Origin: Xestospongia bergquistia
Taxonomy: Eukaryota > Porifera > Demospongiae > Haplosclerida > Petrosiidae
Assembly (NCBI GenBank): GCA_963965975.1
Contig: OZ014418.1
Coordinates: 1,004,501-1,068,500, forward strand
Direction of reading: 5' to 3'
Length of the DNA: 64,000 nt
Both the position numbers and the translations under genes were made by a program. The first letter of the stretch is position 1; every line of letters starts with the position of its first letter. Below, piece by piece: positions 1 to 18,100 of this stretch. The notes under the pieces were generated by a model. That model was not told the DNA's origin. It ran no database searches and saw nothing but the letters and a program-made list of their open reading frames with translations.

Positions 1-114
1 TAAAATTTAATATTTATTATGTGGGTGTGGTCAAAGGGTTATGAATTTTAATTTTGTAACGAAGTGTAGTGTGTTTTTAATTTCTGACGTTATTTTCTAC
101 AACTCGCGAAAATA

Positions 115-2477
115 ATGAACTCAAGTAAGTACAACTTTAAAAAGAGAGTGACTTTATCTCTCGTTATTGACCACACCTAGGTCATTGGCTATCCTTCTTC
201 GTGGAAGCTGGTATCCCTTCTCCTTCAGCTAAAAAGTCAGTCATTTTTGAATTGCCACTATTCATCTAGTCTCTGTTGTATTTTTACAGATATGCTGCTG
301 CATTTGAAGATAATCGTATGACAAAAGAGATGTTACCAGATTTAGATAAAGTAAGGTGGCAAAATTAAGAGCTGTCTATCAAAAAATAACTTTAATTGTG
401 TAATTATAATATTAATAGAATATTATATAGTATAATTTACTAAAGACTGCAATGTTGTAGTTTATGACCATTGAAGTATAGCCACGCCCCTCTATTTAAT
501 GCCATGTGCTATTAACTTTGTTCTTAACATTTACTTTCAATATTCTATTATGTGTGCTAGGGTAGTCTGGGAACGAGACTATGCTGGGGCTAGGGTAGTC
601 TGGGAATGGGACTATGCTGGGGCTAACCCACTGATATTATACTTTAATAGGAAATTAATGTATTTAGAGTCTAAGGTGTAAAGTTTAGAGTCCAAATTGT
701 AGTGATGCAGTATATTACACAGAGAAAGGGAATTTTCACTTGTAGCAAACACATGATTTTATTAATAAATAGTAACTAAATATTTGGGTATTATATCAAA
801 GCTGAGTCACTTTTCTCATTTTATTTGATTTATATCCCTTTCATTGTCTAAACTAATAGATCAAAGATATATGTGATTAAGATGTTTATGCCCTTTACTG
901 AAAAATATCCTTTGATATATTACATGCACTATATTACATACACTATCAGTTACAATAATACTTTGTAGACATTCTGGGATTTGGATTAGACATTATAGGG
1001 ACAGCCCTATAATATATTATATTACTGGCAAAATAGAAGGGACTGTTTTAGAAACACGCACGCACTCACAACTTCTAATCTAGTCTACTTTCTCATATAG
1101 GACATTTTACGCGAGATAGGGATTACAGTAATGGGTGATATTATTGCTATATTAAAGCATGCTAAAAAGGCACATCAATTGGTATGTTAATAGTAACACA
1201 ATAATAATTGTTTATTATTTAACAATCTATACATCTTAAAATAGGAAATTAAAACTCAAGATAAAGAAGCATTGGTCAGTAATAAAAAATCTGCTGTTGT
1301 TGTGGCACCAATGAATGTCACTCCTGTTGCTACTCCTCTCACAGTTAATAATGAAGGTATTTGAAAGCTATAAGAGATATTTTCTATATACCTTCCTCTA
1401 GGTTCAAGAGAAAAGGGGGTGTGGCAGCACAAAACCACGCCCGCTCCAAAATCTGATCCACCAAATGATGTTCAGTATACTACAGCTACTTATCAAAAGA
1501 AATTGGCCCAGCAAGATAGTGTGGGCGTGGCAAGTGAACAGCATGGGACATTACATTCTGACAGGATTAAAATTGAAGAACCAATACAGAATAGAACTGG
1601 AGATGTCCCATTGTCTCCTAGAGAACCAATGGTAAGTATGTAAGTGCTAATTCTTACCTTTCCATCAATTTCCAAGATAACAATTTGAATAGTCTATATT
1701 CTTTTTATAAGTAAAGAATTTATTATTTTATGTTATAATAGGTACTTGAGGAATATACTACAGCCACTTATGAAGCTCGGCTGAAGATGAAAGTAATGCT
1801 AAACATAATAGAGTATTCCTTATTGTCTCTTTATCAGAGGACTGCTGCTCAACCTACTGTAACTACCAAAGTAATCAAGTCTCAACCTGGTCCAGAGAAG
1901 AGAACTCGAGTGATTGTTCTACCTTCTGAAGAAAGAAAAAGTGATAATCCTGCTGCAAGAAGTAGAAGACTCTTGGAAGCTGCCGGTTGCTATGGAGCTG
2001 TCACAGGTATGAAGTGATACATAGTCTACTATGCATCCATATGTTCTTTTATTCATCCATTCTTTAGAAGAGCCTTTTGTTCCTTCAGCAGTCCCAAGAC
2101 AGTCTGTCTTTTCACGTTTAGAGATTCCATTAAACAGAGCTCATAGTAATAATACTGAAAGAGGAAGTGATGTCAAGAGTAGATTAGGAATTAAAAAAGA
2201 ATCTCCTCCTCTTTCATCTCCCCCGGCTAATAAATACAGTAAATTGTACTCAGAACATGAGACTATAAATGTCCACAGTCGTCTTGGTCCAAAGAAGTCT
2301 CTACAATCTGCAGAGGATACTCAATCTGATTTTGTACCTAGTATGGTAGCAGATTGTATTAGTAAGCATTCTGATGTTCATGCTCGTCTCAAGAAGCAAG
2401 GTATCACTGTTACAACACCTAAAGGACCTTTAGGAAAGCGGTTAGGAAAACATGCGGTGTTTCAAAGACTGGAATAA
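115..2477 (+). CDS. SAM-domain protein, C19orf47-like
   Basis: Exons 115-124, 181-235, 290-350, 1101-1181, 1245-1356, 1402-1631, 1742-1792, 1838-2006 and 2068-2477 give a protein of about 392 residues. The N-terminal 70 residues form a SAM domain (WLSFFVEAGIP near the start, then MGDIIAILKHAKKAH), and the C-terminal half carries short spaced repeats of the type VFSRLE, VHSRLG, VHARL and VFQRLE. Both features and their order match the vertebrate C19orf47 family as I remember it; its molecular function is unknown, and SAM domains usually mediate protein or RNA contacts. The first exon is only 10 nt (ATG AAC TCA A), chosen because it joins in frame to the start of the SAM domain. The 45-bp stretch 1793-1837 has GT-AG ends but is also open in frame, so it could be a retained intron. 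Confidence 0.85.
556..621. repeat. 33-bp tandem repeat, two units
   Basis: Two near-identical 33-bp units (each GCTAGGGTAGTCTGGGAA followed by a G-rich tail) lie in the third intron of the SAM-domain gene. The units carry AGTCTGGG...GAGACTA, the same terminal motif as the palindromic elements at 28817 and 51126, so this may be a rearranged copy of that family. Confidence 0.7.
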
Positions 2478-2584
2478 ATGATAATTGCTTTTTTGGATAT
2501 TAACAATAATTATAATAATAATAATAAAATATGGCTGGGTGTGGCTTAGAAACTAGTTGGAGGTGTGGCTGAAATTGCCTGAAC

Positions 2585-2928
2585 ATGGATGAGGAGAAAC
2601 ACGATGAAGACAAGCAGATATTATTAGATGTGGAGGAAAAGACGGAGTCTGTTCTCTTCCCTGTTGATAGATACAGAGGAGAAGATATCAAATACAGTTG
2701 GTCATGTCTGTGGGCTGAGATCAAGTGAGATATGATCTTACAAAACACTATATGTGTTATATATATCTATCATATCATAGATGATACTCCAGGTACATAC
2801 TTCCTATATTGTTAGGAGCACTGGTTGTTATTGTATTATTAGTAGTAGCGGTATTATTAACAACTAAACTGACTGACAGCTCCTCCAATCATCGTGATCC
2901 AGGCTCTGGTGCACTCGCTACATCATAG
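2585..2928 (+). CDS. small single-pass membrane protein
   Basis: Two exons, 2585-2724 and 2793-2928, encode 91 residues. The first 47 residues are acidic and hydrophilic (MDEEKHDEDK at the start) and there is no signal peptide. Exon 2 opens with one strong hydrophobic helix (ILPILLGALVVIVLLVVAVL) followed by a short Ser/Asn-rich tail. The intron has a GTGAGA donor and a CAG acceptor; without splicing the frame closes just after the donor. This looks like a tail-proximal single-pass protein, topology uncertain. I do not recognise the family. It sits 107 bp after the SAM-domain gene on the same strand, with GGGTGTGGC about 40 bp upstream of its ATG. Confidence 0.6.
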
Positions 2929-3294
2929 ACTTTTGACATTGATAATAGAATGATAACAGAAGAGGCATTAGTTACTAAAAATAGACTGTTTTTATAGTAA
3001 CTTGTTCAGCTTGTTCAGTCAGTCCATAGTCTTGTTTAATTGTTTGAAAATGTTGTATAACAAGATATTGGTTTCAGTTCATATGTTGATGATGGCGCCT
3101 TCAAAAACTTTCATGTTTGGAAGAAGAAGACGCCAGACAATTGTCAATACATATGACTTGATATATAATATGTCAACAATGCAGGCGATGTGGAGCCACG
3201 CCCACTATCCACCCACCTTCATCATGCTAATTCTTATTATAAATTCTCCCAAGCCAATTCCAGTTTTGCAAATCCAGAAGACAAAATTAACATT

Positions 3295-7507
<4,213 letters not shown>

Positions 7508-7780
7508 AGGGCTCATATCATAGGATCTGCATTTAGTTTGATTCTTCTTTCCTTCCTATTTCCTTCACCATTACTAAATTTTGCTGTTATCTTCATTTTA
7601 TAGTGGAAAGGAACATATCAGTTACTCTTACTAGAATACTGATAGTAATTAACCCTTTTGTAGTTGTTGTGTTAATGTTGTTTGTGGTTCTTCCTATCTC
7701 TACAATTATTACAATAACAAAATAATATAGTAAAGAGAGGAGTTAAATAAAATTAATGTACATCCAATTGTCTATAACCT

Positions 7781-8084
7781 AGTTATGTAATAACTAGTAA
7801 TTAACCACATCCTTTATTTCAATAATAACAGCTACAATACAATAATATGAGGGTTAAAATAATGAAGAGTTAAAATAAATTTTGTGTTATGAATTATTTC
7901 ATATTTTCACTGAACACACGTTTTGTTTTCTCTAAGATCTTAGTTATGTAATAACTAGTAATTAACCACTTCCTTTATTTCAGCTACAATACAATAATAT
8001 GAGGGTTAAAATAATGAAGAGTTAAAATAAATTTTGTGTTATGAATTATTTCATATTTTCACTGAACACACGTTTTGTTTTCTC
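7781..8084. repeat. direct duplication covering a gene end
   Basis: Two copies of a ~145-bp segment, 7781-7933 and 7942-8084, differ by a 9-bp deletion and a few bases. The second copy holds the last ~13 codons, stop codon and 3' flank of the minus-strand oxygenase gene ending at 8046; the first copy is therefore a fossil of that gene end lying in the 3' flank. Confidence 0.9.
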
Positions 8085-11000
8085 ATGTTTGCCCAGTTTC
8101 TTAGAGAGGACTTCAAACTTGCTTCGTAAAAAGTCAATTTTGACATATAAACCCTTTGGAGAGCATGAGAAAGAATGGAAAATATCATTTTATTAGAGAC
8201 ATTCATATCCTCATGACTATAAATACTAACACACCCATTCAACAATGAGCAATAAATATACTTAAATAGTACAATGATTATTAACATGTATTGGTTGCAA
8301 ATTGACAATATATATTACTTTTAACACTACATATTATGCATCAAGACATGCTAACATTTAATGTAGTCAGTTATTCCTAACCTGTAAATGTCTCATTCCT
8401 CCGTTGAGCACAAAGGCATTTCTGGCATGAAGGAGGCGACGATTGTTGAATGTCATGGCTTCTCCTGGTTGGAGCCTATGAACTATCTAAAGTAACAGAC
8501 AACAGAATATGGCAATGAATGGTAGTAGTTAGAAGATATCTGGCAGTCAGCCAATATATCCATCTGGCCATCTATCCTCCCTCTACATACTTTCCACTCT
8601 GATTCATCAAAGAGTTTAGAGAGCAATGTGAAAGCCTCATAATAGTCTTCCACTTGATCCTAAAGATAATAACAACATTATAACTAGAAAATAACTTAAC
8701 TTAGAACTTTAATACCTCAGGTATATCTAGAGGGTAGTGACCATGTGGATTCCAGTTTATGGCTGAGATCTAATAATAAAATATTATGACAGTTAAATAG
8801 AGGATCTTCCCACCTGACCATCTTTGTCTAATACAATGTGTGGGCGGGCAAATTTCATGTCACAAGGATTGTTGTCATGAGAATGATGGACGCGATAAAA
8901 TGTAACAGGAACTTTAGTAAGTGTGTCAAATTGTCTGGGGTATTTCTCTCTCATCTCCTTGACCACGGGATAAGCATCTAACATAATACTCTCCCCTCCT
9001 TTAATACAAGGATCATTTCTAAGAGAAAACTTATTATTAATTCATCATGTCGGTAGACCATCATTTACAAAACTAACCAACTAACTAACCAACTAACCAA
9101 CTGACTAACCAACCCTTCCTACCTCACACAATGTAACATTTGGATACCAGGTGGTGACTCATAATACAACAGGTCCATATGAAAATTAAGATCTGAGAAT
9201 CCATAGGCCAAATTCACTGGCTGTTCTTTACCAATCACATCAAAAAGCGTTCCATAAATTGTCTCCTGAATATATCCAATTTTTTTAGCCACCTAAAAAT
9301 TGATAAATACAAAGTCATCAGCTGAAATATGACTACATTGTACTAACAGAAATATAAACTGAGTACAACATAAACAATATAGAATATAATATAACACAAA
9401 TGTTACTACAGTGATGAGTGTACTTCAGTAAGAGGAGGCCTGGGTAGACCAGCCACATAATTTGACAACTCCATATATGGTCATGATTTCATTCCTACAT
9501 ACTTCACATATCAAGTGTAAGATGTAGCGCATGATAAAAGTTATTTTAGAAATGCAAGTCAATGGCTACTTTCGTTATCAAATCAGTCAGTCATGTGATC
9601 AATTCAAACAATTTCTGCCTAAATACTAACCTTTGACATGAAAATAAATTAGATAAATTACTTTTCAATCAAATAAATCGTAACAGACAATGCAATTCCT
9701 GACAACAGACGCAATGAGTCTTCATTTGCTGTGAATATATCTTATGTGTGAGAATGTGGACATACTTTGACAAATTTACAGACTTGTGTGAAAATCAGAG
9801 CAGCAGTAACACAACAAAGCGCAAGCGAAATTTAACATTTATCATGTCATAAATTTAAGTCCATTACGTTGTTGTGTTTTTAGTTGTGCATGTACCTAAG
9901 AACAAGATTTTTATCTTTTTTTCCTAAATTCTATTAAACTCCTAAATCAATATTGTTATTATTATTATCATTACTATTATTAAAACTCATGTGCTACTCT
10001 ACCCAGACCTCATTTACACTTTCTTTGACAATGAGGGAGTACTTGATATGAAAGAGAATCCAACTTCTCAAATTACTAGACAAAAATGATACCTCTTTAA
10101 TAGTGCCATGTTCAGTGGGTGTGTTACATAACAGAGACACTCCATAATAATTGAGCTGCTTTAGCCAACTGTAAAAATAATAATTCATTTAATACTAGAC
10201 GCTTATTGAAGGCTCACTCCACCCACTAAAAGTGATACTATCGCACTTGTGCTCAAAATATAATCAATATCACACAATGACCAGCAGGTAATATTTACAA
10301 TAGTAATGTGCTGTCTCATTTAAACACCATAGCATTTATTGCACTTGGAGCATTTTTTGACACAGCATGTAAGATACAGGTATTTATTCAAGGTAGGCAT
10401 TTATTTCTTATCTGTCTTTCAGAGTCATTTTATAATAGTGAAAGCATTAACCAATCACAGATGCATCTAAGTTCAATACGTCTTTAAAACATGACACAAT
10501 AAGAGCCAGTTACTTCATCTGAGCCAGTTACTTTATCTGATAAACTTGTTTTTTCTTAATTAGCTATATGCAGCTGTGTTAGTTGAACTATCTCGTGTTT
10601 CAAGACCTATTGCACATACACGCTGACAAGAACTTTAAACGACCACACTCAGCCAAGCATTTAGTTTAGTCAGTTAAAGTTTTTGCTCCTGGTGTTTAAT
10701 CAAGGCAGGATTTTTTAAAGCAATCATAGAAATGTAGTAATAACATGCTCAATTTGTCATAGTTACTCAAAGTCAATGTCCAATACATAACAAATACCAT
10801 ATATGGTATATCATAATAAATGTAATTAAATCAAATAGTCTCTTCAAGTTAACTTGACTCTGTAGCTTAATTTACAGGCTTCATTATAATTTTAATATAC
10901 TATTATGGTAATAATTTGCCTATAAATAATACAGCTGTCTTTAGAATAGGAAAACTACGTGCTTATACTACATATATGAAAATGTTATTGGCATTTTATA

Positions 11001-11804
11001 ATTGGAAATTAAATAAGGATTATCAGAAGAAAACAATGGTCAAAGTTAACGAGAACAACCCATATGTAATTAACAGTTGTGAAAATGTAATCTTTAGTGA
11101 TTGTTGCATTGTTAACTAACTTGTAAAGACCTTCCTCTGTTTCCATGACATCTCTATAGTCAGACACAGGAAGTGTTTTCTGTATAGAAAAATTTAGTGT
11201 TATTAATGGCACTATGCTGTGTATTTGTCAACATGTAGTTGATTTAACATACTGTCACAAGAGGTTCAGCGTCTTCACGCTTTCTTTTCTGAAAATCTGA
11301 ATCTGAGTAGCTGTGTTCAATAAGCCAATTAATATTGTATGTTCCAACATGTCCAGAATTAAATGTAACGTAAACATTGTCATCTAGAAAGTGCATGTGT
11401 GAGAGAGTTAAAACATGGATAACATTGATACCTTCAGTGTTAGCTGAAATAATACGAAGATCTTTAGTCAATGCATCGGGATGAACTGTGGAGAATTGTG
11501 CAGACTGGGAGTAACACTCGGGACATCTACAATTATGTCTTAACCAAACGCTGTGATATCTTCTCTCTGGATCTCCTTCTGTTAGCAACTGCAGTTTTTT
11601 GCCATTATCAGTCACTGAGACGAAGCCACTACCACCACACGTAGGAGTCGCAGCAACATTCAAAGAATATAGTCTTTTTCCTTCGTTACAGGCAATACGT
11701 CGAATGGATATAAATGGACGTTTAGTGACAGGAGAGAGATATTGCGAAGCGAAGAGTCTCAGCGAAAACGCCCGCAGTAACTTAACGGCAGCCATTGTAA
11801 ACAT
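8046..11804 (-). CDS. BBOX-like 2-oxoglutarate dioxygenase, copy A
   Basis: Ten exons (11432-11804, 11253-11383, 11121-11179, 10093-10168, 9123-9292, 8814-9018, 8716-8769, 8591-8659, 8382-8486, 8046-8153) encode 449 residues. The protein has the gamma-butyrobetaine hydroxylase/trimethyllysine hydroxylase fold: an N-terminal zinc site (CRCPEC, then a His in the GH-NINWL strand), the iron ligands H251 and D253 (NFHMD), and the distal His 399 (NNRRLLHAR) followed by GGMRHLQG. The family hydroxylates small trimethylammonium acids in carnitine synthesis using iron, oxygen and 2-oxoglutarate. The first ~45 residues are Arg/Lys-rich with almost no acid, like a mitochondrial presequence; MFTMAA at 11804 or the second Met could be the start. 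It lacks two introns present in copies C and D. The substrate is not certain. Confidence 0.9.
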
Positions 11805-11906
11805 TCCGTCACTAACAACTCAAACCTAACATATTCACGTGGGGTGCATTTGGGCGGATGAATGAATAACACGTGATGAGCACAAAACACAACATGAAAA
11901 TGAATA

Positions 11907-14819
11907 CTAGATATTATAACTGAATATATTTTTAGATTCTTCCTTTTTGTTAAGTACTGCACCCAACACCAAAAACTGACTACGTAAATAGTCAATGTTG
12001 ATATATACTGACTAGAAAAGGAGACATTTTATTTCAAACACACCTGACATTATACAACAACTGACATTAAAATGTCGGACGCCGCCATTTAACTTGAACC
12101 CATTTCTTGAATGTAGCACACGACGATTATTAATGCAGAGAATTTCTCCTGGCTTCAATCGATGTTGTATCTAATAATAAAATTAATTAAGAAAGAATTC
12201 TAATTTTAAAATATACAAGATATACCCTATAACTAGATTCATCAAATAGTTTTGCAAGACATAAGAAAGCTGAATAGTAGCCTTCGACTTCATCCTGATA
12301 TAGTAAGAGATAATTCCATTGATAAAGAATACTATATTAAGGGTACTCACCTCATTAGTACAGAGTGGTTCTGGATGGTGGGTATTCCAGTTAATGGCTG
12401 TAATCTATAGACAGAAAGAGTAAGTAGGAAAAAATTCAGTCATGAACCTCACCTCTCCAAATCTGTCTAGTTGAATGTGTGGCCGTCCAATTCTCATATC
12501 AGCTCGATGTTCTTTAACTCTACAATAAAGAAAGTTGTGCAATAATATATGAATTTCCAATCACTTAAAATCAGAAGTAAGTGACTACAATATATTGCAT
12601 TGTGTGTTGAATGAACTTAACAAAATTTGTACTGGAAGATCAACTCTGCATATTCTCTATATAATAATCTATGCATGTATAACTTGCCATTCATTCACTG
12701 TGAATATAGGTGTAGTAATCCTACCAAAAAGGAGTTACTAGTAAGTATTGTTTAACAAATGTGGAAAAGACTTTGAGCTCCACTACATGAGTGACAAAGA
12801 TTTTTATTAACTACTAATTAAAATTGTCCATAATAATCGTCGAGTGCCTTAGAGCGAGGCAACTAATCTGAATGGTGCACACTTAGCTTAGGAATGTGAT
12901 AATTGCTTTACCAGAACCCGGAATCACTGGTATACACAAAAGCATACGATCAGTTATATTCATAGTGAAAATGTTTACTTGAAGATTAGTGATGCAATAA
13001 ATTGAAGAAAGGAAAAAGCAGACATATTTAAAATAATTCAAAGATGTGTACAAGATGTCTAGAGCTGCAGTGTGAAGGTGAATACGATCAAAGACTAAGT
13101 TAGAAGCTAAGTATACAGAAAATACTATGCTACAAATTATGTTACAAATGCTAACATTTACTTTATAAATGGACAGACTAGAGATCAAAGTCTCATTTAT
13201 CATTAAATCTAGTCTATCGCTGTGCGAAACAAAGCCCGAGTATCCATCCACATATACATTCTAGTTATATTATTTATAACACAAACTAAATAAACTTATT
13301 GTCCCTTACTTTCCATGGTAGTATCTCTGAAACGTTACAGGAACTTTAGTTAATGTATCAAAGTGTTTGGGGTATTTTTCTCTCATCTCTTTGACTACAG
13401 GATAACTATCTAATAGAATACTCTCACCCCCTTCAATGTAAGGATCATTTCTATAAAATAAAATAAAAACAGAAAGAGGTAATGAAAGAGATGAGTAATG
13501 GAGGGATTGATCAAGTGGAAGGCACACTAACCTGATACAATGAAATAGCAAAATACCAGGAGGTGATTCATAAAACAGCAGATCCTGATGAAAGTGGAGA
13601 GCCCCAGTCCCATACCCCAGATCAGAGGAATCAGCCTCTGGCAATGTCATTAGAGGAGCAGTATAACCATAAAAGGTTGGTTGAACATGTGGAAATTTTG
13701 ACAAAACCTATTTGATAATAATAACAGTCTCTAAATAATTGACATGGACACAACATTTTTAAAGCAGGAGCATATAATTATAAATATCAATTGCAAGCTC
13801 CCGTTTCTGACTTAATCAATTAAATTTACCTTCTCTAAATTTTGTTCATCAGTTGATGCATTTTGAACTAAAGAGAATCCATAATAATTTATCTGTTTCA
13901 GCCAGCTGTGTATAAAGTACAAAATATGATGTATTTGTTCATAGAATAACTGACTTGTAAGTACCCTCATCACTTGATATTAAGTCTGAGTAGTCAGTAA
14001 TAGGCAGAGTGGTCTGGAATAGGAATGAGGATCAGTAAAACAGAAATGAGGATGAGTGGAATGGGAACGAATTATTGTGAAAATGAGAGCAAGAGAAAAA
14101 GAAATGGAATCAAGAACAAGAATAACATAAGATGTAATAAGTTATATATATCACACAATGGTGGTATTGAGTGTCTTACAGTAACTAAGGGTTCAGTGTT
14201 CTTTCTATGTTGATTCCAGCGAGAACTATAATTCGAATAATCTTTATCCTTCAGCCATTGTAATGGAAAATAACCACCATGACTGTCCACTTGAGATGAG
14301 GTCCAGTTAACGTGAAGGATATCATCTATCAAGAGAGATATCAGTTATGTATAATAAAACAAATATACAATTGTGCCCATTTTCCTATTGTACAACTTCC
14401 ACTACTTTTTAGACAAAAGTCTTTATGTTCCTACAATGTCCTACATCAAACACAATCTGTAATACATAATTACACATAGACTACATTACTTCTCATACAA
14501 CAGAAACATATCAGTTTTAATTCTTGCCTTTTAGTTCAACTGATTCCACTTTAATGTCAGCAGATAATTCATTAGGATGGACCTGACTCATATAGATATC
14601 GTGAGAAAAGCACTGAGGACACTGACAGTTATGCCTCAGCCATATACTGTGGTAACGTCTTTCTGGTTCTCCATCAATCAACAACTGCAGCTTTTTGCCA
14701 TCTTCAGTGATTGATACATTAACAGCCGCATGATTGAGTATGTTAGTATGTAGTAATCTACGATAGACAAAGAACAAGTTAGTTTGAAGATGTCTCCACA
14801 TGACAAACAGATTACTCAT
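11907..14819 (-). CDS. BBOX-like 2-oxoglutarate dioxygenase, copy B
   Basis: Eleven exons (14528-14819, 14180-14325, 13955-14013, 13830-13905, 13532-13707, 13310-13450, 12453-12519, 12351-12404, 12226-12294, 12066-12170, 11907-12011) give 429 residues. Zinc site CQCPQC is kept; iron ligands are H231 and D233 (HFHQD) and H380 (NNRRVLHSR). The segment TFYGYTAPLM before the HxD is nearer in length to vertebrate BBOX than the other copies, but the cage Trp is replaced by Ala. The N-terminus (MWRHLQTN, VYRRLLHTN) is basic and mitochondrial in character. The first intron uses a GC donor (AAAAG|GCAAGA). The last exon was found by its motif YINIDYLRSQF and closes in frame 103 bp from the start of copy A. 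GTGGGCGGTGC lies ~50 bp upstream of the start. Confidence 0.88.
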
Positions 14820-15192
14820 CTAATTAATCACCTTTGGTTTAGAAGGTGGAGCTGATATTAATTAAGCGAGTGGGCGGTGCCTGTGATAGAGAAGGAGGAG
14901 TGGCATTTGATTTGAGAGGGACTTTAGCAGTAATGCAATGTAAATATAGTTTTATACATTTGTTAATAGTTAACTGAATAATTTGTATTATTAGAATAAT
15001 AAACAAAAGTGTTCTGTTGATTTTATATGAAATTCTTAGACAATACACAATCCACAATTGAAAAACAGCAAAAACTCTTACACCAAAACTAATAAAAAAT
15101 TATTTCAACCAAAACTTTATTTAATGTTAAACAAAAACAACAAATAACTTTCTATAAAGAAGAAATATATACAAGTCATCATGTGATTGATT

Positions 15193-18100
15193 TCAAGGGC
15201 TCCAGCTGAAGTTCAACAAATGTTTAGTACGATCACCAGTACCTAATTGTTGGGCCAGAGTCTGGAACTTACTTCGGAAATCATCCAAATTAATATATAC
15301 TCCCTACATTAAGTTAGAAAGGCATAGTACATAATACAGCTGGTTACTGTAACATATTTATTTATTTATTCCATTATACTCTATTTTATTATAAAACAAT
15401 AAATTATACAATATATTTAAATTACTAACATTATACAGAGATTGGTAAATAAATACTCAAGGGAAGTCCACTCACTCTATCTCTCTACTCACCTCTAAGT
15501 AACGTTCACCTCCATTTCGCGAGAACTTAGTTCGAGAATGCATCACTCGACGATTGTTGAAAGTGATTGCTTCACCTGGTTCTAGACGATGATGGAGCTA
15601 TAAATAAAGATGGACTTCTCATTTAATTGTTAAAATTGGAATTTACCTTAAACTCTGACTGATCAAACATTTTAGATAATAGAGTGAAGGCCTTGTAGTA
15701 ATCTTCAATTTCATCCTATACATTGAAAGTTAGCTAATTTGTCACAACAATGACATCATATCTACTGCTTCTAAATTTAGCAGTATTGTTTATTGGTTTC
15801 ATATGCTAATAAATGAAGAACATTTCTCTCACTGACTATCCACTTTCAAACTGTATATATATATATTTAAGTGTGTAGTAAATCTAGATATATACAACCA
15901 AAGGACTTAGTAAAATTGCTAAAACCTTTTTCTAGTAATTCTCACATACTGTACAGTGTAAAATTCAGTAAGAGTAACATTTGGCAAATCGCTTCCAAAA
16001 CAATGTTCGACATGTTAAAATTTGTCCATATTTATATGTTATTACTCACCTCATCGACAATAAGAGGTCCATTCAATTGAGGACACCAGTTAATTGCAAC
16101 GATCTATAAACAAAGAAAATTAAAGAATAATTACAACAATACTCGATAACTCACTCTGCCATCTCTATCTAAAGCAATTGTAGGCCGTTCGAACTGATAA
16201 TCAGCAGGATCGTCCCTATAATTAAAACAATCAAGTTACCTTACCAGCACCATAGTGTTGGATGGCCAGTTTTATTAGCAAGTAATGGTAACACAATGAC
16301 TATTATCATTGTATAATATCAATGAGTGAGTTAAAACCTAAAATGTGACCATGCCTGACAGAAGGATTCTTATTGAGCAAGAAAGTTTGAATGAACACTT
16401 GCATACAAACGGTTGCTATGAAGTCATCTTAAGCAGAAAGTTTGGTATGTAGAAAGCATAATGATTGCCCTTCACAATATAAGTGTCCATAGAGTTCCTG
16501 TTTAAGATGGTTGCATGGCAACCATTTAAATGCTTGTGTTTGTTTCAATTTTTTTTGCATGATACGAGCCATTTTGTTAGACTTGGTATTCCAATATTAC
16601 ATACTATACAGTAATTATAGTTGAATTAATTATGATTGTTAGAAGTTCTAAATAATAGGATAACTAACCTCTTGTAATGGACACGCTGAATACTAACAGG
16701 GACTCGAGTTAGGGTCTCAAACTCTTTTGGATATTTTTCTCTCATTTCCAAAACAACAGGATAAGCATCCAACAATATACTCTCTCCTCCCACAACAACT
16801 TTATCATTTCTAGAACAACAATATATGGACATTATAAGTTATGAAAATAAAAGAGTAAAACACAAAACAAATGATAATAAAATATACAGCTGTTAGATAT
16901 ACTAATGTCACCTTTTAAACACAGTGACAGTTATTACAACAAATATAATTATTATAGCTGAAGTATATTTACATGCGTACTGTATATCCTGTTATTTTCT
17001 CCTGGTAATAAATCACACCTAAAACTGTCACATTTTTGATTACCTATGATATAACCATAATATTGTTCTATGCATAATTGTACATTACAAAATGTTACAG
17101 ATCAATTCTTGTCATGCTACGCAAATAACTTTGGTATATATAATATAATCCAGATTTAATACCTACTTTATGCAATGTAGGAGTTGGAGTCCAGGCATGG
17201 CCTCGTAAAACCCTTGATCCATATGAAGTATCAATGAATCATCACTGAAAGCTTGATTAATGGGCGTCTCAGAGGTTACAACATCAAAGGTCTAATAATA
17301 AATTATGCACGTGTTAAACATCAGGGCTATGAATATTGTTAACACCAAACCTCTCCATAAATTGTGTTCTGAATAACTCCAATTCTTTGAGCAACCTTTA
17401 TGAGAAAACAACAAAACTTTAATACTTGGTAAATAAAATCATTTGATAAATGACACAGGCACAATGATTTTCCACTGAGACAAACCTTAGCTATCACACC
17501 ATTATTTGCAGGCATATTTTGTATAAGGGACACACCATAATAATTGAGTTGTTTCAACCATCTTTAGTACATTTATTATAACACACATCAGTGACACACA
17601 TAGCATACTTGTATAGACCTTCATCTGTCTCCATTATTGCTTTAAAATCACAAGTTGGAAGAGATGACTAAAGTAAAAAAAAATCATTTAATTAAACCTA
17701 TTAAAGAGAGCTGTACAGAACTTTATACCAGACAACTAGACTATCTATTGTGTAGTGTCCAGAGCGTCAAAACTAAATGCTATACTTCAATAAAAAAAAT
17801 TAAACCCAGGACTCTCACAACCTAATGCATTAATTTACAATGAAAGTATAGGACCCAATTATTGGTGTTCCGGAGACTACCATTTTTGTTCACATACAGC
17901 AACAATAGGTTCTGCGTCATTTCTCCTTTTCACTCTCTCATTGTTACAATAGCTAAATTCCTTTAACCAATCAGTAGGGCAGTAGCCATTGTGAGTAGCT
18001 CCTAAGGATTGACTTTCAACAGTAAAATAGACCACATTATCTAGTTGAATAAACGAATAACGAGACCATAAAACTTGTAAAACCAGTTGTGCCAAGACAC

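Noticed and set aside
12883-13251. 122-codon minus-strand frame inside BBOX-like copy B
   Set aside because: Lies wholly in the 790-bp intron between exons 6 and 7 and has no recognisable domain.
14839-15057. 72-codon minus-strand frame upstream of BBOX-like copy B
   Set aside because: Low-complexity Ile/Leu translation of AT-rich DNA, no splice link to copy B.
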